Shown one piece after another: positions 26,709-35,062 of a stretch of 54,925 bases of DNA. The number at the start of each line of letters is the position of its first letter. Position 1 is the first letter of the stretch. The DNA is from Shimia sp. (GTDB lineage Bacteria; Pseudomonadota; Alphaproteobacteria; Rhodobacterales; Rhodobacteraceae): positions 1 to 54,925 of the forward strand of contig JAAENN010000072.1 of NCBI GenBank assembly GCA_024224295.1. The letters are read 5' to 3'. The notes under the pieces were generated by a model that was not told the origin of the DNA, did not search any database, and saw nothing but the letters and a program-made list of their open reading frames with translations. Both the position numbers and the translations under genes were made by a program.

Positions 26709-26721
26709 TGAACGATGTTCA
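26709..26721. promoter_or_regulatory. TGAAC-N3-GTTCA operator, copy 2 (pspA promoter)
   Basis: TGAAC-GAT-GTTCA, 27 bases after the tetR stop and about 10 bases upstream of the proposed -35 element of pspA. First of three copies in 72 bases. Confidence 0.75.
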
Positions 26722-26730
26722 ATATTTTTC

Positions 26731-26759
26731 TTGAACGCCGTTCAGGAAAATCCTATCAC
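26731..26759 (+). promoter_or_regulatory. Proposed pspA promoter
   Basis: A -35 element TTGAAC (26731-26736) and a -10 element TATCAC (26754-26759) with the ideal 17-base spacer. The -35 overlaps operator copy 3 and the expected start site (about 26766) abuts operator copy 4, the geometry of a repressed sigma70 promoter. Confidence 0.5.
26732..26744. promoter_or_regulatory. TGAAC-N3-GTTCA operator, copy 3 (over the pspA -35)
   Basis: TGAAC-GCC-GTTCA overlapping the proposed -35 hexamer. Its centre is 23 bases from copy 2 and 36 bases from copy 4. Confidence 0.75.
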
Positions 26760-26767
26760 TCTATCTG

Positions 26768-26780
26768 TGAACGATGTTCA
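26768..26780. promoter_or_regulatory. TGAAC-N3-GTTCA operator, copy 4 (at the pspA start site)
   Basis: TGAAC-GAT-GTTCA, identical to copy 2, just downstream of the proposed transcription start and 16 bases upstream of the pspA ATG. Confidence 0.75.
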
Positions 26781-26796
26781 GGAAATGGAGCGACAG

Positions 26797-27477
26797 ATGT
26801 TCGGAACTTTGAAGACATTGATTGTAGGCGCAAACGCCCGGGCCGAAGAGCAGGTGCGTGACGTTTATGCCATTGAGTTAATTGACCAAAAAATTCGCGA
26901 GGCGAGTGCGAACCTGAAGGCGGCCAAAGTGGCATTGGCCAGCTTGATCCAGCGCGAGCGCGGTGAGAAGCGCCAAATTGAAACTCTGGAAGGCCGCATT
27001 GCAGATTTATTGACACGCGCCAAAGAGGCGCTCGCGGCAGAGCGGGAAGATCTCGCGCAGCAAGCGGCGCAAGCCATTGCTGATCTGGAAAATGAACTGG
27101 CGGGGCGACAGCAGACCCAAGCCCGGTTGGAAGCGCGGATTTTGCAGCTGCGCCAAAGTGTGGAAACCGCGCATCGCCGTATCATTGATCTGAAGCAGGG
27201 GGCCGTATCAGCGCGCGCCATGCGCAAGGAACAAGGCATTCAGCGCAAAGTGAACCGCCATTTGGGAGGAGACAGCCCGTTTGAAGAGGCCGAAGCGCTG
27301 ATTTCCAGGGTGATGGGCGAAGATGATCCGTTTGAGCAGGGCGAAATCCTGCGTGAGATCGACAGTGGCCTGAACCATGGCGATATCGCGGGCCGCATGG
27401 CGGACGCCGGATTTGGCGATGCGAGCAAAGCAACTGCTGCGTCGGTGATGGACCGCCTGAAAACCCAATCCAGATAA
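26797..27477 (+). CDS. PspA/IM30-family membrane-stress protein
   Basis: A 226-residue PspA/IM30 (ESCRT-III-like) protein. It starts with an amphipathic segment (MFGTLKTLIVGANARAEEQ) and continues as long coiled coils (about 25-150). The C-terminal part (SPFEEAEALISRVMGEDDPFEQGEIL and after) resembles the family tail. Such proteins bind damaged membranes and keep the bilayer tight. I chose ATG 26797 because GGAG lies 6 bases before it; an in-frame TTG at 26731 would translate straight through operators 3 and 4, which argues against it. No pspF or pspBC is present; control by a TetR protein replaces them. Confidence 0.85.
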   Translation: MFGTLKTLIVGANARAEEQVRDVYAIELIDQKIREASANLKAAKVALASLIQRERGEKRQIETLEGRIADLLTRAKEALAAEREDLAQQAAQAIADLENELAGRQQTQARLEARILQLRQSVETAHRRIIDLKQGAVSARAMRKEQGIQRKVNRHLGGDSPFEEAEALISRVMGEDDPFEQGEILREIDSGLNHGDIAGRMADAGFGDASKATAASVMDRLKTQSR

Positions 27478-27530
27478 GATTGCCAGCAACTGCACCACAA
27501 ATTTCAAACTTAGAATTCGGAGAAACTAAA

Positions 27531-27815
27531 ATGACTGATCGCAATGACAATTCCACTATCGTAATGCTCAACATGGCCGGTGTGGCGCTTGCCTATGTGC
27601 TGCTTGGCATTTCTCTATGGCTGTCCACAGACGTGCCCCTGTCTACCAAGGGATACTGGGGCATGGGGATTGTGTTGCTCACCATCAGCCTGATCAATGT
27701 TGTGAAGTACCGCTTTGACAATCAGCAGCGAGATGAACGTATTCGTCGTATCGAAGAAGTGCGTGACGAAAAAATGCTGGAAGAGGCATTGCTGGATACC
27801 AAGCCAAGCGTTTGA
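27531..27815 (+). CDS. YiaA/YiaB-like two-helix membrane protein
   Basis: A 94-residue protein with two membrane helices (about 9-30 and 40-60; LAYVLLGISLWLS and KGYWGMGIVLLTISLINV). A charged, helical C-terminal tail follows (about 61-94), rich in Arg/Glu and likely cytoplasmic. The W..KGY..MG pattern fits the YiaAB two-helix domain. CGGAG lies 9 bases before the ATG. It follows pspA by 53 bases and shares its terminator, so it is probably a membrane partner or anchor for the PspA protein. Confidence 0.75.
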   Translation: MTDRNDNSTIVMLNMAGVALAYVLLGISLWLSTDVPLSTKGYWGMGIVLLTISLINVVKYRFDNQQRDERIRRIEEVRDEKMLEEALLDTKPSV

Positions 27816-27835
27816 ATGACCGACTAAACCAAGAC

Positions 27836-27870
27836 GGCAGTTGGGGCGTGCCCCAGCTGCCTTTGCTTTT
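27836..27870 (+). terminator. Terminator of the pspA operon
   Basis: An 11-bp stem (27836-27846 with 27851-27861, one G-U pair) and a 4-base loop, followed by TTTGCTTTT. It lies between the YiaAB-like gene and the convergent LysR gene. Confidence 0.8.
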
Positions 27871-27875
27871 GCGGC

Positions 27876-28751
27876 CTAGGTTTTTGCCTCTACCATAAGC
27901 CACTTGCGAAACGCCCGTTCCTTTGCATCGAGAGGACGGGGCAAGGTAACCAAGTGATAGCCGAGATCCGTGCGGGGCAGGCTGGTGATCTGCACCAGCG
28001 TACCAAACGCCACCTCTCTCTCAACCAGCGATCGTGGGTGCACGGAAACCCCCAGGCCAGCCACAGTGGCAGAGAGCACAAGCTCGTTGGTCTCCAAAGA
28101 CGTCATCTCCACGGTGTTGAGATCAAGCCCGGCGTCTTCCACCACTTGGCGCCATTCTAGCATGTGCAAGTCTATCAGCCACGGGTAGACCCCTGCGTCG
28201 GAAAGGCCAATTTTAGAATTTGTATTGAGCAACTTAGGAGAGCCAACCACCCAAAATTCTCCAGATGTGAGCAATTCGGAGGACACCCCCGGCCATTGTC
28301 CATTGCCAAACCGGATGGCCATGTCAAAGCCATCGCGGCGGAGGTCAATCAAGCTGACGCTTGGGTTGATGCTGAGCGAGATCTCAGGGTGTTTTTGCCA
28401 GAAGCCGCCAATACGTGGCATCAGCCAGTTGGCGGCAAAGGAGGGTGTGACGGTTATGCTGAGCGGGCGACCTTCTTTGGAGCGCTGCAGGGCGGAGACA
28501 CCCTCTGCGATCACTTCAAAGCCCTCAGACAGATGTTGCGCCAGATGACGGCCTTCTTCAGTGAGGGCAACGCCGCGACCAGACCGAAACAAAAGCGGCG
28601 TTGACAGCTCCGCCTCTAAGCTGCGCACGTGTTGGGCAATAGCCGCATGGGTGACATTGAGTTCCCGAGCTGCTGCGCTGAGGTTTTGGTGGCGAGCCGC
28701 GGCTTCAAAGGCGCGCAGTGCGGCAAGGGAAGGCAGATTGGACCAATCCAT
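27876..28751 (-). CDS. LysR-family regulator, GcvA-like
   Basis: A 291-residue LysR regulator. The winged helix (about 6-65) contains LAALRAFEAAARHQNLSAAA and the GcvA-like NVTHAAIAQHVRSLE. The effector domain begins near 92 (LSITVTPSFAANWLMPRI). GcvA-type proteins often control amino-acid or beta-lactam-related genes, but the target here is more likely the divergent 63-residue gene. A repeated CATATTGA element lies in the shared promoter region. Confidence 0.88.
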   Translation of the reverse strand: MDWSNLPSLAALRAFEAAARHQNLSAAARELNVTHAAIAQHVRSLEAELSTPLLFRSGRGVALTEEGRHLAQHLSEGFEVIAEGVSALQRSKEGRPLSITVTPSFAANWLMPRIGGFWQKHPEISLSINPSVSLIDLRRDGFDMAIRFGNGQWPGVSSELLTSGEFWVVGSPKLLNTNSKIGLSDAGVYPWLIDLHMLEWRQVVEDAGLDLNTVEMTSLETNELVLSATVAGLGVSVHPRSLVEREVAFGTLVQITSLPRTDLGYHLVTLPRPLDAKERAFRKWLMVEAKT

Positions 28752-28768
28752 AATGTAATCCAGACTTA

Positions 28769-28788
28769 CATATTGAATGTCATATTGA
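28769..28788. repeat. Direct repeat CATATTGA x2 in the LysR intergenic region
   Basis: Two identical 8-base copies at 28769-28776 and 28781-28788, a 12-base period, about 20 bases upstream of the LysR start. Spacing near one helical turn suggests a regulator site, possibly for the LysR protein itself. Confidence 0.4.
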
Positions 28789-28848
28789 GTCGATTTTGGG
28801 AGCGATGTCCACCATTTATGGGTTATGTCAACACAAGGAGTGTCGGAT

Positions 28849-29040
28849 ATGTTGGGAATTCTTTCAAATAGCTTTCAAGTGGCCACCCGTCAGGAGCGTT
28901 GGAGTGACAGAGATGCAGCGCCGGTTTCAGAAGCCAAGTTACAGCCGCATTGGCGCGAAGATCGCCGCGAGCGGTTTGCGGGCAAAAGTGTGCTGGAACA
29001 GGCTGCGGAGAGTGCACGGCCAAAATTGTTTGGCTGGTAA
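28849..29040 (+). CDS. Unknown 63-residue protein divergent from LysR gene
   Basis: A small soluble protein with the N-terminal segment MLGILSNSFQVATRQERW, then a polar charged middle and the C-terminus ARPKLFGW. A very good AAGGAG sits 8 bases before the ATG, which is the main reason to call it real. No recognised domain. Its position makes it the likely target of the LysR regulator. It ends 12 bases before the end of the convergent methyltransferase gene. Confidence 0.5.
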   Translation: MLGILSNSFQVATRQERWSDRDAAPVSEAKLQPHWREDRRERFAGKSVLEQAAESARPKLFGW

Positions 29041-29052
29041 AGCAATGGCGCG

Positions 29053-29754
29053 TTAGCGTTTTTGCCATTCCATAATGTGTAGGTAGGGCGCGCGGTTGTA
29101 ACTTTCCGCCCGCGCGCCGCAGGTGGCCTTGGGCTCGTCAAAATGGGTGAGTTGAAAACCTCTGTTCAGCAGCGCCTGCATGTAGAACGACATCGGGCGG
29201 TGCCAGTTCTGAATGCGGATGCCGCGCCACTCAGCCCAGCTTGGGAACGCGTCCAAGTAGCGGTCCATTGTGAGTGTGGTGGTGCCGTCCGGGTTTTTGA
29301 CCGGCGTGCCCTGGGATTGGCTTGCCGTGGTCCATGGGTTCAGGTTGGCGATCAGAAACCGGCCGTTTGGGCGCAAGACACGATGCGTTTCTGACAGGGC
29401 CTTTGGGATGTCCGAAATGTCGATCAGCGACAGGTAACTGATCACCATATCAAAACTGCGATCGGCAAAGGGCAGATCTTCGGCGCTGGCGATCACGTAG
29501 TCTGCACCGCCTTGGTTTTTTGCATAGGAGATCAGAGCCTCGGTTGGGTCGATCCCAAACACGTGATCCACAGAGCCAGCCAACTTACGGCAGAAACGCC
29601 CTTCGCCGCAGCCAAGATCCAAGATGACCTTTGGCATGGCGGCCAGGACTCGGTCCAGCATCGGCGCATCTAACACATGTTGGCGGCTGAAATCACCATC
29701 TGTGCCTTGAGAGGCAATCCAAGCTTTTGCAGAGTCATCCCATCCGTCGGTCAC
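29053..29754 (-). CDS. Class I SAM-dependent methyltransferase
   Basis: A protein of about 233 residues. Motif I is VILDLGCGEGRFC, an acidic post-I residue lies in GIDPTEA, and motif II is FDMVISYLSLIDI. FLIANLNPW and the basic, aromatic tail resemble Methyltransf_11 members acting on small molecules. I chose GTG 29754 because GAGGGGGA lies just upstream and because a terminator for glyA lies further up; the frame is open to 29964, overlapping glyA. Substrate unknown. Confidence 0.82.
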   Translation of the reverse strand: MTDGWDDSAKAWIASQGTDGDFSRQHVLDAPMLDRVLAAMPKVILDLGCGEGRFCRKLAGSVDHVFGIDPTEALISYAKNQGGADYVIASAEDLPFADRSFDMVISYLSLIDISDIPKALSETHRVLRPNGRFLIANLNPWTTASQSQGTPVKNPDGTTTLTMDRYLDAFPSWAEWRGIRIQNWHRPMSFYMQALLNRGFQLTHFDEPKATCGARAESYNRAPYLHIMEWQKR

Positions 29755-29783
29755 GTACTTCCCCCTCAAGCCACTTTCGTCGC

Positions 29784-29823
29784 CAAAAAGGCCGCCGCCG
29801 GAATGTCCAGCGACGGCCTTTCG
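29784..29823 (-). terminator. Terminator of glyA
   Basis: On the minus strand, AAGGCCGTCG and CGGCGGCCTT (29811-29820 and 29788-29797) form a 10-bp GC-rich stem, followed by a run of T. It lies just after glyA and before the methyltransferase, supporting separate transcription. Confidence 0.75.
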
Positions 29824-29842
29824 ATTTTTCTGCGAACTTAAC

Positions 29843-31135
29843 TTACAGGTTCGGATAGAGCGGGAAGCGGGCGCAGAGGGCGGCCACTTTTGCACGCACG
29901 GAAGCTTCCACCTCGGCATTGCCCTCTTCGCCGTTGGCGGCCAGACCGTCGACCACTTCAACAATCATGTCGGCAATGGCGCGGAACTCGTCTTCACCAA
30001 ATCCACGGGTGGTGCCCGCAGGTGTGCCAAGGCGCAGACCGGAGGTCACCATTGGCTTTTCCGGGTCAAACGGGATGCCGTTTTTGTTGGTGGTGATGTG
30101 CGCGCGGCCAAGTGCTTTGTCTGCGATGTTGCCGGTCACAGCTTTGGGGCGCAGGTCTACCAGCATCACGTGTGTGTCGGTGCCGCCGGTGACGATGTCC
30201 AGACCACCTTTGATCAGCTGATCGGCCAAGGCCACAGCGTTGGCGCGTACTTGTTTTTGGTACTCTTTGAACTCAGGGCGCAGTGCTTCGCCAAAGGCCA
30301 CAGCTTTGGCTGCGATGACGTGCATCAACGGGCCACCCTGAATACCGGGGAAGATCGCGGAGTTCAGTTTTTTGGCGATGTCCGCGTCGTTGGTCAGGAT
30401 CATGCCGCCACGCGGGCCGCGCAGGGTTTTGTGCGTGGTGGTTGTGGCAACATGCGCATGTGGGAAGGGCGATGGGTGCTCACCCGCGGCAACCAGACCG
30501 GCGATATGTGCCATGTCGACCAGCAGGTAGGCGCCAACCATATCCGCAATTTCACGGAAGCGAGCAAAGTCGATCTGACGTGGGATGGCGGAACCACCAG
30601 CGATGATCATCTTAGGTTGGTGCTCCTTGGCCTGGGCTTCGACTTGATCGTAGTCGATCAGATTGTCGTCGCGGCGCACACCGTAAGACACAGCATTGAA
30701 CCACTTGCCAGATTGGTTGGGGCGCGCACCGTGGGTCAGGTGGCCACCGGAGGCCAGGTCCATGCCGAGGATGGTATCGCCGGGCTGGATCAAGGCTTGG
30801 AAGGTACCTTGGTTGGCTTGCGAGCCGGAGTTGGGCTGCACGTTGGCAAACTCACAACCAAACAGCTCTTTGGCGCGGTCGATGGCAAGTGTCTCGGCCA
30901 CGTCCACATATTGGCAGCCGCCGTAGTAGCGGCGGCCAGGGTAGCCTTCGGCGTACTTGTTGGTCAGCACGGTGCCTTGTGCTTCCATCACGGCGGCGGA
31001 CACGATGTTCTCAGAGGCGATCAGTTCGATCTCGTCGCGCTGGCGGCCCAGCTCGTCGGTGATCGAGCCAAACAGCTCCGGGTCGCGGGAAGCGAGAGAT
31101 TCGGTGAAAAAGCCGGTATCACGGGTGGTGGACAT
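29843..31135 (-). CDS. glyA: Serine hydroxymethyltransferase
   Basis: A 430-residue PLP enzyme that interconverts serine and glycine with tetrahydrofolate, the main one-carbon source. [14 protein letters not shown], the substrate segment [12 protein letters not shown] and the PLP-lysine signature [14 protein letters not shown] are all present. The start MSTTRDTG has GGAG 9 bases upstream; an ATG two codons earlier is too close to it, and the frame is open much further without support. It is divergent from nadK. Confidence 0.97.
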   Translation of the reverse strand: MSTTRDTGFFTESLASRDPELFGSITDELGRQRDEIELIASENIVSAAVMEAQGTVLTNKYAEGYPGRRYYGGCQYVDVAETLAIDRAKELFGCEFANVQPNSGSQANQGTFQALIQPGDTILGMDLASGGHLTHGARPNQSGKWFNAVSYGVRRDDNLIDYDQVEAQAKEHQPKMIIAGGSAIPRQIDFARFREIADMVGAYLLVDMAHIAGLVAAGEHPSPFPHAHVATTTTHKTLRGPRGGMILTNDADIAKKLNSAIFPGIQGGPLMHVIAAKAVAFGEALRPEFKEYQKQVRANAVALADQLIKGGLDIVTGGTDTHVMLVDLRPKAVTGNIADKALGRAHITTNKNGIPFDPEKPMVTSGLRLGTPAGTTRGFGEDEFRAIADMIVEVVDGLAANGEEGNAEVEASVRAKVAALCARFPLYPNL

Positions 31136-31281
31136 GGGCATGTGCTCCAGATCAGAGGTTCGCGTTGCTGCGGTTCCTAAAGGAAAGGTCAGTGTGTTGA
31201 AAGGTCTCAAAGCGACGCAACACCTTGCCTGAACGCCGCAGATGGTGCAGAGGGTAAACATATGACGCCATAGGAAACCTT

Positions 31282-31304
31282 TGGCAGGGCAGGGAAACCT
31301 GCCA
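31282..31304. repeat. Hairpin in the nadK leader
   Basis: TGGCAGG (31282-31288) and CCTGCCA (31298-31304) pair as a 7-bp stem with a 9-base loop, ending 25 bases before the nadK ATG. It could be a leader structure or an operator; nothing decides which. Confidence 0.3.
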
Positions 31305-31329
31305 GTATTTGAATGGAGCGGGGACCAAT

Positions 31330-32091
31330 ATGTCCAAAAGAATCGCTTTTGTGGCCAGCAATGCACCGGTGGCACAGACCGCGCGGGCGGCTTTGATTGG
31401 TCGATACGGCGACGTCGCGCCGGAGGAAGCAGACGTGATTGTCGCGTTGGGCGGCGACGGCTTCATGCTACACGCGCTGCACGACACACAGGCGCTGTCC
31501 GCGCCGGTTTATGGCATGAACCGCGGCACTGTTGGGTTCTTGATGAACACCTACTCCGAAAGCGATCTGATTGAGCGTCTTGCTGAAGCAGAGGAAGAAA
31601 AACTAAATCCATTGGCCATGCGAGCGACCTGTGTCGACAATTCCGTGCATGAGGCATTGGCAATCAACGAGGTGTCGTTGTTGCGGGCCGGCCCACAGGC
31701 GGCCAAGCTGCGCATCAAGATTGACGGGCGATTGCGCATGGAAGAGCTGGTTTGCGACGGCGCACTGATTAGTACGCCAGCGGGCTCCACCGCCTACAAC
31801 TATTCCGCGCATGGGCCAATTTTGCCGATCGGCTCTGACGTGCTGGCGCTCACTGCAATTGCGCCTTTCCGGCCACGTCGCTGGCGCGGAGCTTTGTTGC
31901 CAAATCAGGCAACCGTGACTTTTGAGGTGCTTGAGGCCAGCAAGCGGCCAGTGATGGCTCATGCGGACAGTCGCTCAATTGAGAATGTGGCAGCCGTGGA
32001 AATTCGTTCGGATAAGAGCATTGCGCACCGGATCCTCTTTGATCCGGGCCATGGTTTGGAAGAGCGCCTCATTCGCGAGCAATTTGTATAA
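31330..32091 (+). CDS. nadK: NAD kinase
   Basis: A 253-residue ATP-NAD kinase that makes NADP+. It has the diagnostic [29 protein letters not shown] and the nucleotide-site segment [20 protein letters not shown] 31330 has GCGGGGA upstream; a TTG 21 bases earlier also opens the frame. The length is on the short side, usual for alphaproteobacterial NadK. It supplies the cofactor used by Zwf and MaeB in this window. Confidence 0.95.
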   Translation: MSKRIAFVASNAPVAQTARAALIGRYGDVAPEEADVIVALGGDGFMLHALHDTQALSAPVYGMNRGTVGFLMNTYSESDLIERLAEAEEEKLNPLAMRATCVDNSVHEALAINEVSLLRAGPQAAKLRIKIDGRLRMEELVCDGALISTPAGSTAYNYSAHGPILPIGSDVLALTAIAPFRPRRWRGALLPNQATVTFEVLEASKRPVMAHADSRSIENVAAVEIRSDKSIAHRILFDPGHGLEERLIREQFV

Positions 32092-32097
32092 CATGTA

Positions 32098-32125
32098 AAA
32101 GCGCGCCACATGTGCGGCGCGCTTT
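32098..32125. terminator. Bidirectional terminator between nadK and prpE
   Basis: AAAGCGCGCC (32098-32107) and GGCGCGCTTT (32116-32125) form a perfect 10-bp stem with an 8-base loop. A short A/T run lies on each side, which suits both the nadK transcript and the convergent prpE transcript. Confidence 0.75.
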
Positions 32126-32182
32126 CTCCGATTCACTATCTGGAAAGATCCCGAGAGGCGGGGGTTGAACCCCGCTCTGGGT

Positions 32183-34075
32183 TTAAGACTTGGCGTATCC
32201 GAGGCTTTGAAGAGCTTCGGTAATCTCGTCCAAAATCACCGGGTCGTCGATGGTCGCAGGCATTTTCCATTCTGTGCCATCGGCGATGCTCACCATCGTA
32301 CCGCGCAGGATTTTGCCGGAGCGAGTCTTGGGCAGACGGTCTACCACAATGGCCAGTTTGAAGGCGGCCACCGGCCCGATTTTCTCGCGCACCAGCTTCA
32401 CAACCTCCTTTACAACCTCGTTGTGGTCGCGATCCGCGCCCGCGTTGAGGCAAAGGAAACCCACCGGCATTTGGCCCTTGAGCTGATCGGCGACACCAAT
32501 CACGGCACATTCGGCCACATCCGGGTGCCCGGCGAGCACCTCTTCCATGCCGCCGGTCGACAGGCGGTGGCCTGCGACGTTGATCACGTCATCGGTGCGC
32601 GCCATGATGTAGATGTAGCCATCTTCATCAATCATGCCTGCGTCGCCGGTTTCGTAGTAGCCGGGAAAGTTTGTCAGATAGGATTTCTTAAAGCGGTCTT
32701 CGGCGTTCCAAAGGGTCGGAAGCGTGCCCGGGGGAAGCGGCAGTTTGCTGACAATTGCACCGAGTTCACCCGGGGGAAGTTCGTTGCCACCGTCGTCGAG
32801 CACTTTCATGTCGTAGCCCGGCATTGGAAGGGATGGGCTGCCGAGCTTCACCGGCAGTAGTTCGATGCCCACCGGGTTGCAGATTGCTGGATAGCCCAGT
32901 TCGGTTTGCCACCAGTGGTCGATGATCGGTTTTTGCAGTTGGTCCTGCGCCCAGATGATGGTGTCTGGGTCGGCGCGTTCCCCGGCGAGGAAGACCTGTT
33001 CCATGCAAGACATGTCGTATTTCTTTACGAACTCACCTTGCGGATCTTCGCGCTTCACCGCACGGAAGGCAGTAGGCGCAGTGAAGAAGGTTTTTACTTT
33101 GTGCTCGGAGATCACCCGCCAGAAGGTGCCCGCGTCCGGCGTTCCTACCGGTTTGCCTTCAAACACAATGGTGGTGTTGCCATGGATCAGCGGCGCGTAG
33201 GTGATGTAGCTGTGGCCCACAACCCAGCCCACATCTGAGGCCGCCCAGAAGACATCGCCCGGATCAACGTTGAATACGTTCTTCATTGTCCAGTTTAGCG
33301 CAACAAGATGGCCAGCAGTGTGGCGCACAACACCTTTGGGTTGGCCGGTGGTGCCGGAGGTGTAGAGAATGTAGGCTGGATGGTTGCCTTCGACTGGCAC
33401 ACATTCGGCGGGTTCCACGCCATATTGGAAACCGTGCCAGTTGAAGTCGCGGCCTTCGATCAGCTGCGCCACTTCTTGCTCGCGCTGGAAAATCACGCAG
33501 AAGTCAGGCTTGTGGGTGGCGAGGTCGATGGCGCCGTCCAAAAGCGGCTTGTAGTGCACCACGCGACCCGGCTCGAGGCCGCAAGAGGCGGCGATGATTG
33601 CCTTGGGTTTGGCGTCGTCAATGCGCACGGCGAGTTCGTTGGCGGCAAAGCCGCCAAACACTACCGAATGGATCGCACCAAGGCGGGCACAGGCCAGCAT
33701 GGCTTCGAGCGCTTCAGGGATCATTGGCATGTAGATGATAACCCGGTCGCCTTTTTCCACACCCTTGGCGCGGAGGGCGCCGGCGAGGGAGGCCACGCGG
33801 TTGCGGAGCTCTACATAGGAGATCTCACGCTTGGAATGGGTGATCGGGCTGTCGTGGATAATGGCGGTTTGTTCGCCCCGGCCAGCCTCGACGTGACGGT
33901 CCACAGCGTTCCAGCAGGTGTTGACCTTGGCATCAGAAAACCACTCACACATGTGGTCACCCTTGTCAAAGAGCGCCTTGCTGGGTGGGGTGTTCCAGTC
34001 AATCGCGTCTGCTGCTTGCATCCAGAATGCTTCTGGATTGTCTTTCCAACCGTTGTAGACGTCCTGATATGACAT
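32183..34075 (-). CDS. prpE: Propionyl-CoA synthetase (acyl-CoA synthetase PrpE type)
   Basis: A 630-residue AMP-forming ligase. The N-terminus (SYQDVYNGWKDNPEAFW) and WWQTELGYPAICNP are more like PrpE than Acs. The adenylation P-loop YTSGTTGQPKG is at about 238-248, and the catalytic Lys588 lies in TRSGKILRG; this Lys is usually controlled by acetylation in the family. It activates propionate and perhaps acetate. It is single-gene, divergent from the YceI gene across a region full of TTTGCAAA-like half-sites. Confidence 0.9.
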   Translation of the reverse strand: MSYQDVYNGWKDNPEAFWMQAADAIDWNTPPSKALFDKGDHMCEWFSDAKVNTCWNAVDRHVEAGRGEQTAIIHDSPITHSKREISYVELRNRVASLAGALRAKGVEKGDRVIIYMPMIPEALEAMLACARLGAIHSVVFGGFAANELAVRIDDAKPKAIIAASCGLEPGRVVHYKPLLDGAIDLATHKPDFCVIFQREQEVAQLIEGRDFNWHGFQYGVEPAECVPVEGNHPAYILYTSGTTGQPKGVVRHTAGHLVALNWTMKNVFNVDPGDVFWAASDVGWVVGHSYITYAPLIHGNTTIVFEGKPVGTPDAGTFWRVISEHKVKTFFTAPTAFRAVKREDPQGEFVKKYDMSCMEQVFLAGERADPDTIIWAQDQLQKPIIDHWWQTELGYPAICNPVGIELLPVKLGSPSLPMPGYDMKVLDDGGNELPPGELGAIVSKLPLPPGTLPTLWNAEDRFKKSYLTNFPGYYETGDAGMIDEDGYIYIMARTDDVINVAGHRLSTGGMEEVLAGHPDVAECAVIGVADQLKGQMPVGFLCLNAGADRDHNEVVKEVVKLVREKIGPVAAFKLAIVVDRLPKTRSGKILRGTMVSIADGTEWKMPATIDDPVILDEITEALQSLGYAKS

Positions 34076-34167
34076 GGGGTCCTCCTCTTCCTACTCAAAT
34101 GGATAGAGGAGGGGGGATTGCTGCGGCAAGTCTTGGTGCGTTTGACGTGGCAGATTATCGCAGAATA

Positions 34168-34264
34168 TTTGCAAGTTGTGCCGCCTAAAATCTGCAAACT
34201 TTAGCAAACTCCCATTTTTTTGCGGGTTTCGGCCCGATTTTTATTGGATTTGCAAATGTGCAAA
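34168..34264. promoter_or_regulatory. Cluster of five TTTGCAAA-like half-sites
   Basis: In 97 bases between prpE and the YceI gene there are TTTGCAAG (34168), TCTGCAAA (34191), TTAGCAAA (34201), TTTGCAAA (34249) and TGTGCAAA (34257). Two pairs are spaced 10 and 8 bases apart. The core resembles sites bound by RamB/ScfR-type short-chain acyl-CoA regulators, which fits propionate control of prpE. The link to those regulators is from memory and family reasoning, not proven here. Confidence 0.5.
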
Positions 34265-34371
34265 GTTAATTTTGCCGGCTTGGCGGATAGTGTGTTGGAC
34301 ATCGAGCAAATATGTCAACGCATTTGCGGCGGGTGTGTCATACTGTGATCCTGTGCTGTTGGAGGTCGGGT

Positions 34372-34995
34372 ATGAGTTCTGAGAATAAGTCAATGATGAC
34401 TCTGTGCGCTGCTCTCTGTCGGATACTCGCGCCGTTTCTTCACTTGTTGATCTTGGCGACAGCACTTCACGCGGCGCCCCAGCGATATCATTTGGACAGT
34501 GGCACAAGCGTCGTTGGCTTCACTTACTACTTGAATGATGCCCAGGCGGAAGGGCAGATGCCGGTGAGTTCGGCCGAGCTTTTTCTGGATTTAGGCAACA
34601 TCGAGCGCAGCCGCATTGATGTTACGCTCAATCCCCAAAAGGCAGTTGCAGGGTTTGTTTTTGCAACAGAGGCACTGAAAAGTGCGCGTGTGTTGGATGT
34701 GCGCAATCACCCAACTATCCGATTTGTTGCGCGGGAGATTACTGGCTCGATCCACAAGGCGCAGGTCACTGGGGACTTAACCGTGCGGGGAATTTCAAAG
34801 CCAGTGACGCTTTCGGCGCAGCTTTTTCGTCAGCGCGGTACGGTCGCGGGAGATCTAGACAACCTATCCATTTTGCTCACGGGTAAGCTGGATCGCACAG
34901 AGTTTGGTGCGACGGGGTACCGGGGTTTTGTGGGGAACCAGATTGATCTGAATATTCTTGCGCGCGTGCGCCGAGACGGAAGCCCTTCTAAATGA
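34372..34995 (+). CDS. Secreted YceI-family protein
   Basis: A 207-residue protein with a long signal region (hydrophobic to about residue 34, cleaving near ALHAAP) and a lipocalin-like YceI domain (about 38-205). YHLDSGTSVVGFTYYLN and GDLTVRGISKPVTL are typical. YceI proteins bind isoprenoid or other amphiphilic lipids in the periplasm. GGAGG lies a few bases before ATG 34372; the frame opens earlier without support. It may share control with divergent prpE through the half-sites between them. Confidence 0.88.
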   Translation: MSSENKSMMTLCAALCRILAPFLHLLILATALHAAPQRYHLDSGTSVVGFTYYLNDAQAEGQMPVSSAELFLDLGNIERSRIDVTLNPQKAVAGFVFATEALKSARVLDVRNHPTIRFVAREITGSIHKAQVTGDLTVRGISKPVTLSAQLFRQRGTVAGDLDNLSILLTGKLDRTEFGATGYRGFVGNQIDLNILARVRRDGSPSK

Positions 34996-35014
34996 AACGG
35001 CGGTGAGTGATATC

Positions 35015-35040
35015 GCGAGGGGAGCATTGTCTCCCCCCGC
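35015..35040. terminator. Hairpin between YceI gene and maeB
   Basis: A 10-bp stem with one mismatch (35015-35024 with 35031-35040) and a 6-base loop, between the ends of two convergent genes. GC-rich but with no T tract, so efficiency is uncertain. Confidence 0.45.
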
Positions 35041-35062
35041 CTCGTAGTTGGCTGATTACCGG

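Noticed and set aside
30098-31180. A 360-residue open frame antisense to glyA
   Set aside because: It lies entirely opposite a clear serine hydroxymethyltransferase gene, has a composition typical of antisense frames (Gly/Val/His-rich, no domain) and no Shine-Dalgarno.
31141-31330. A riboswitch in the glyA leader
   Set aside because: I looked for known glycine, SAM/SAH or folate riboswitch features and saw none; only a simple hairpin nearer nadK.
33308-34072. A 254-residue frame antisense to prpE
   Set aside because: Shadow of the acyl-CoA synthetase with no recognisable motif.
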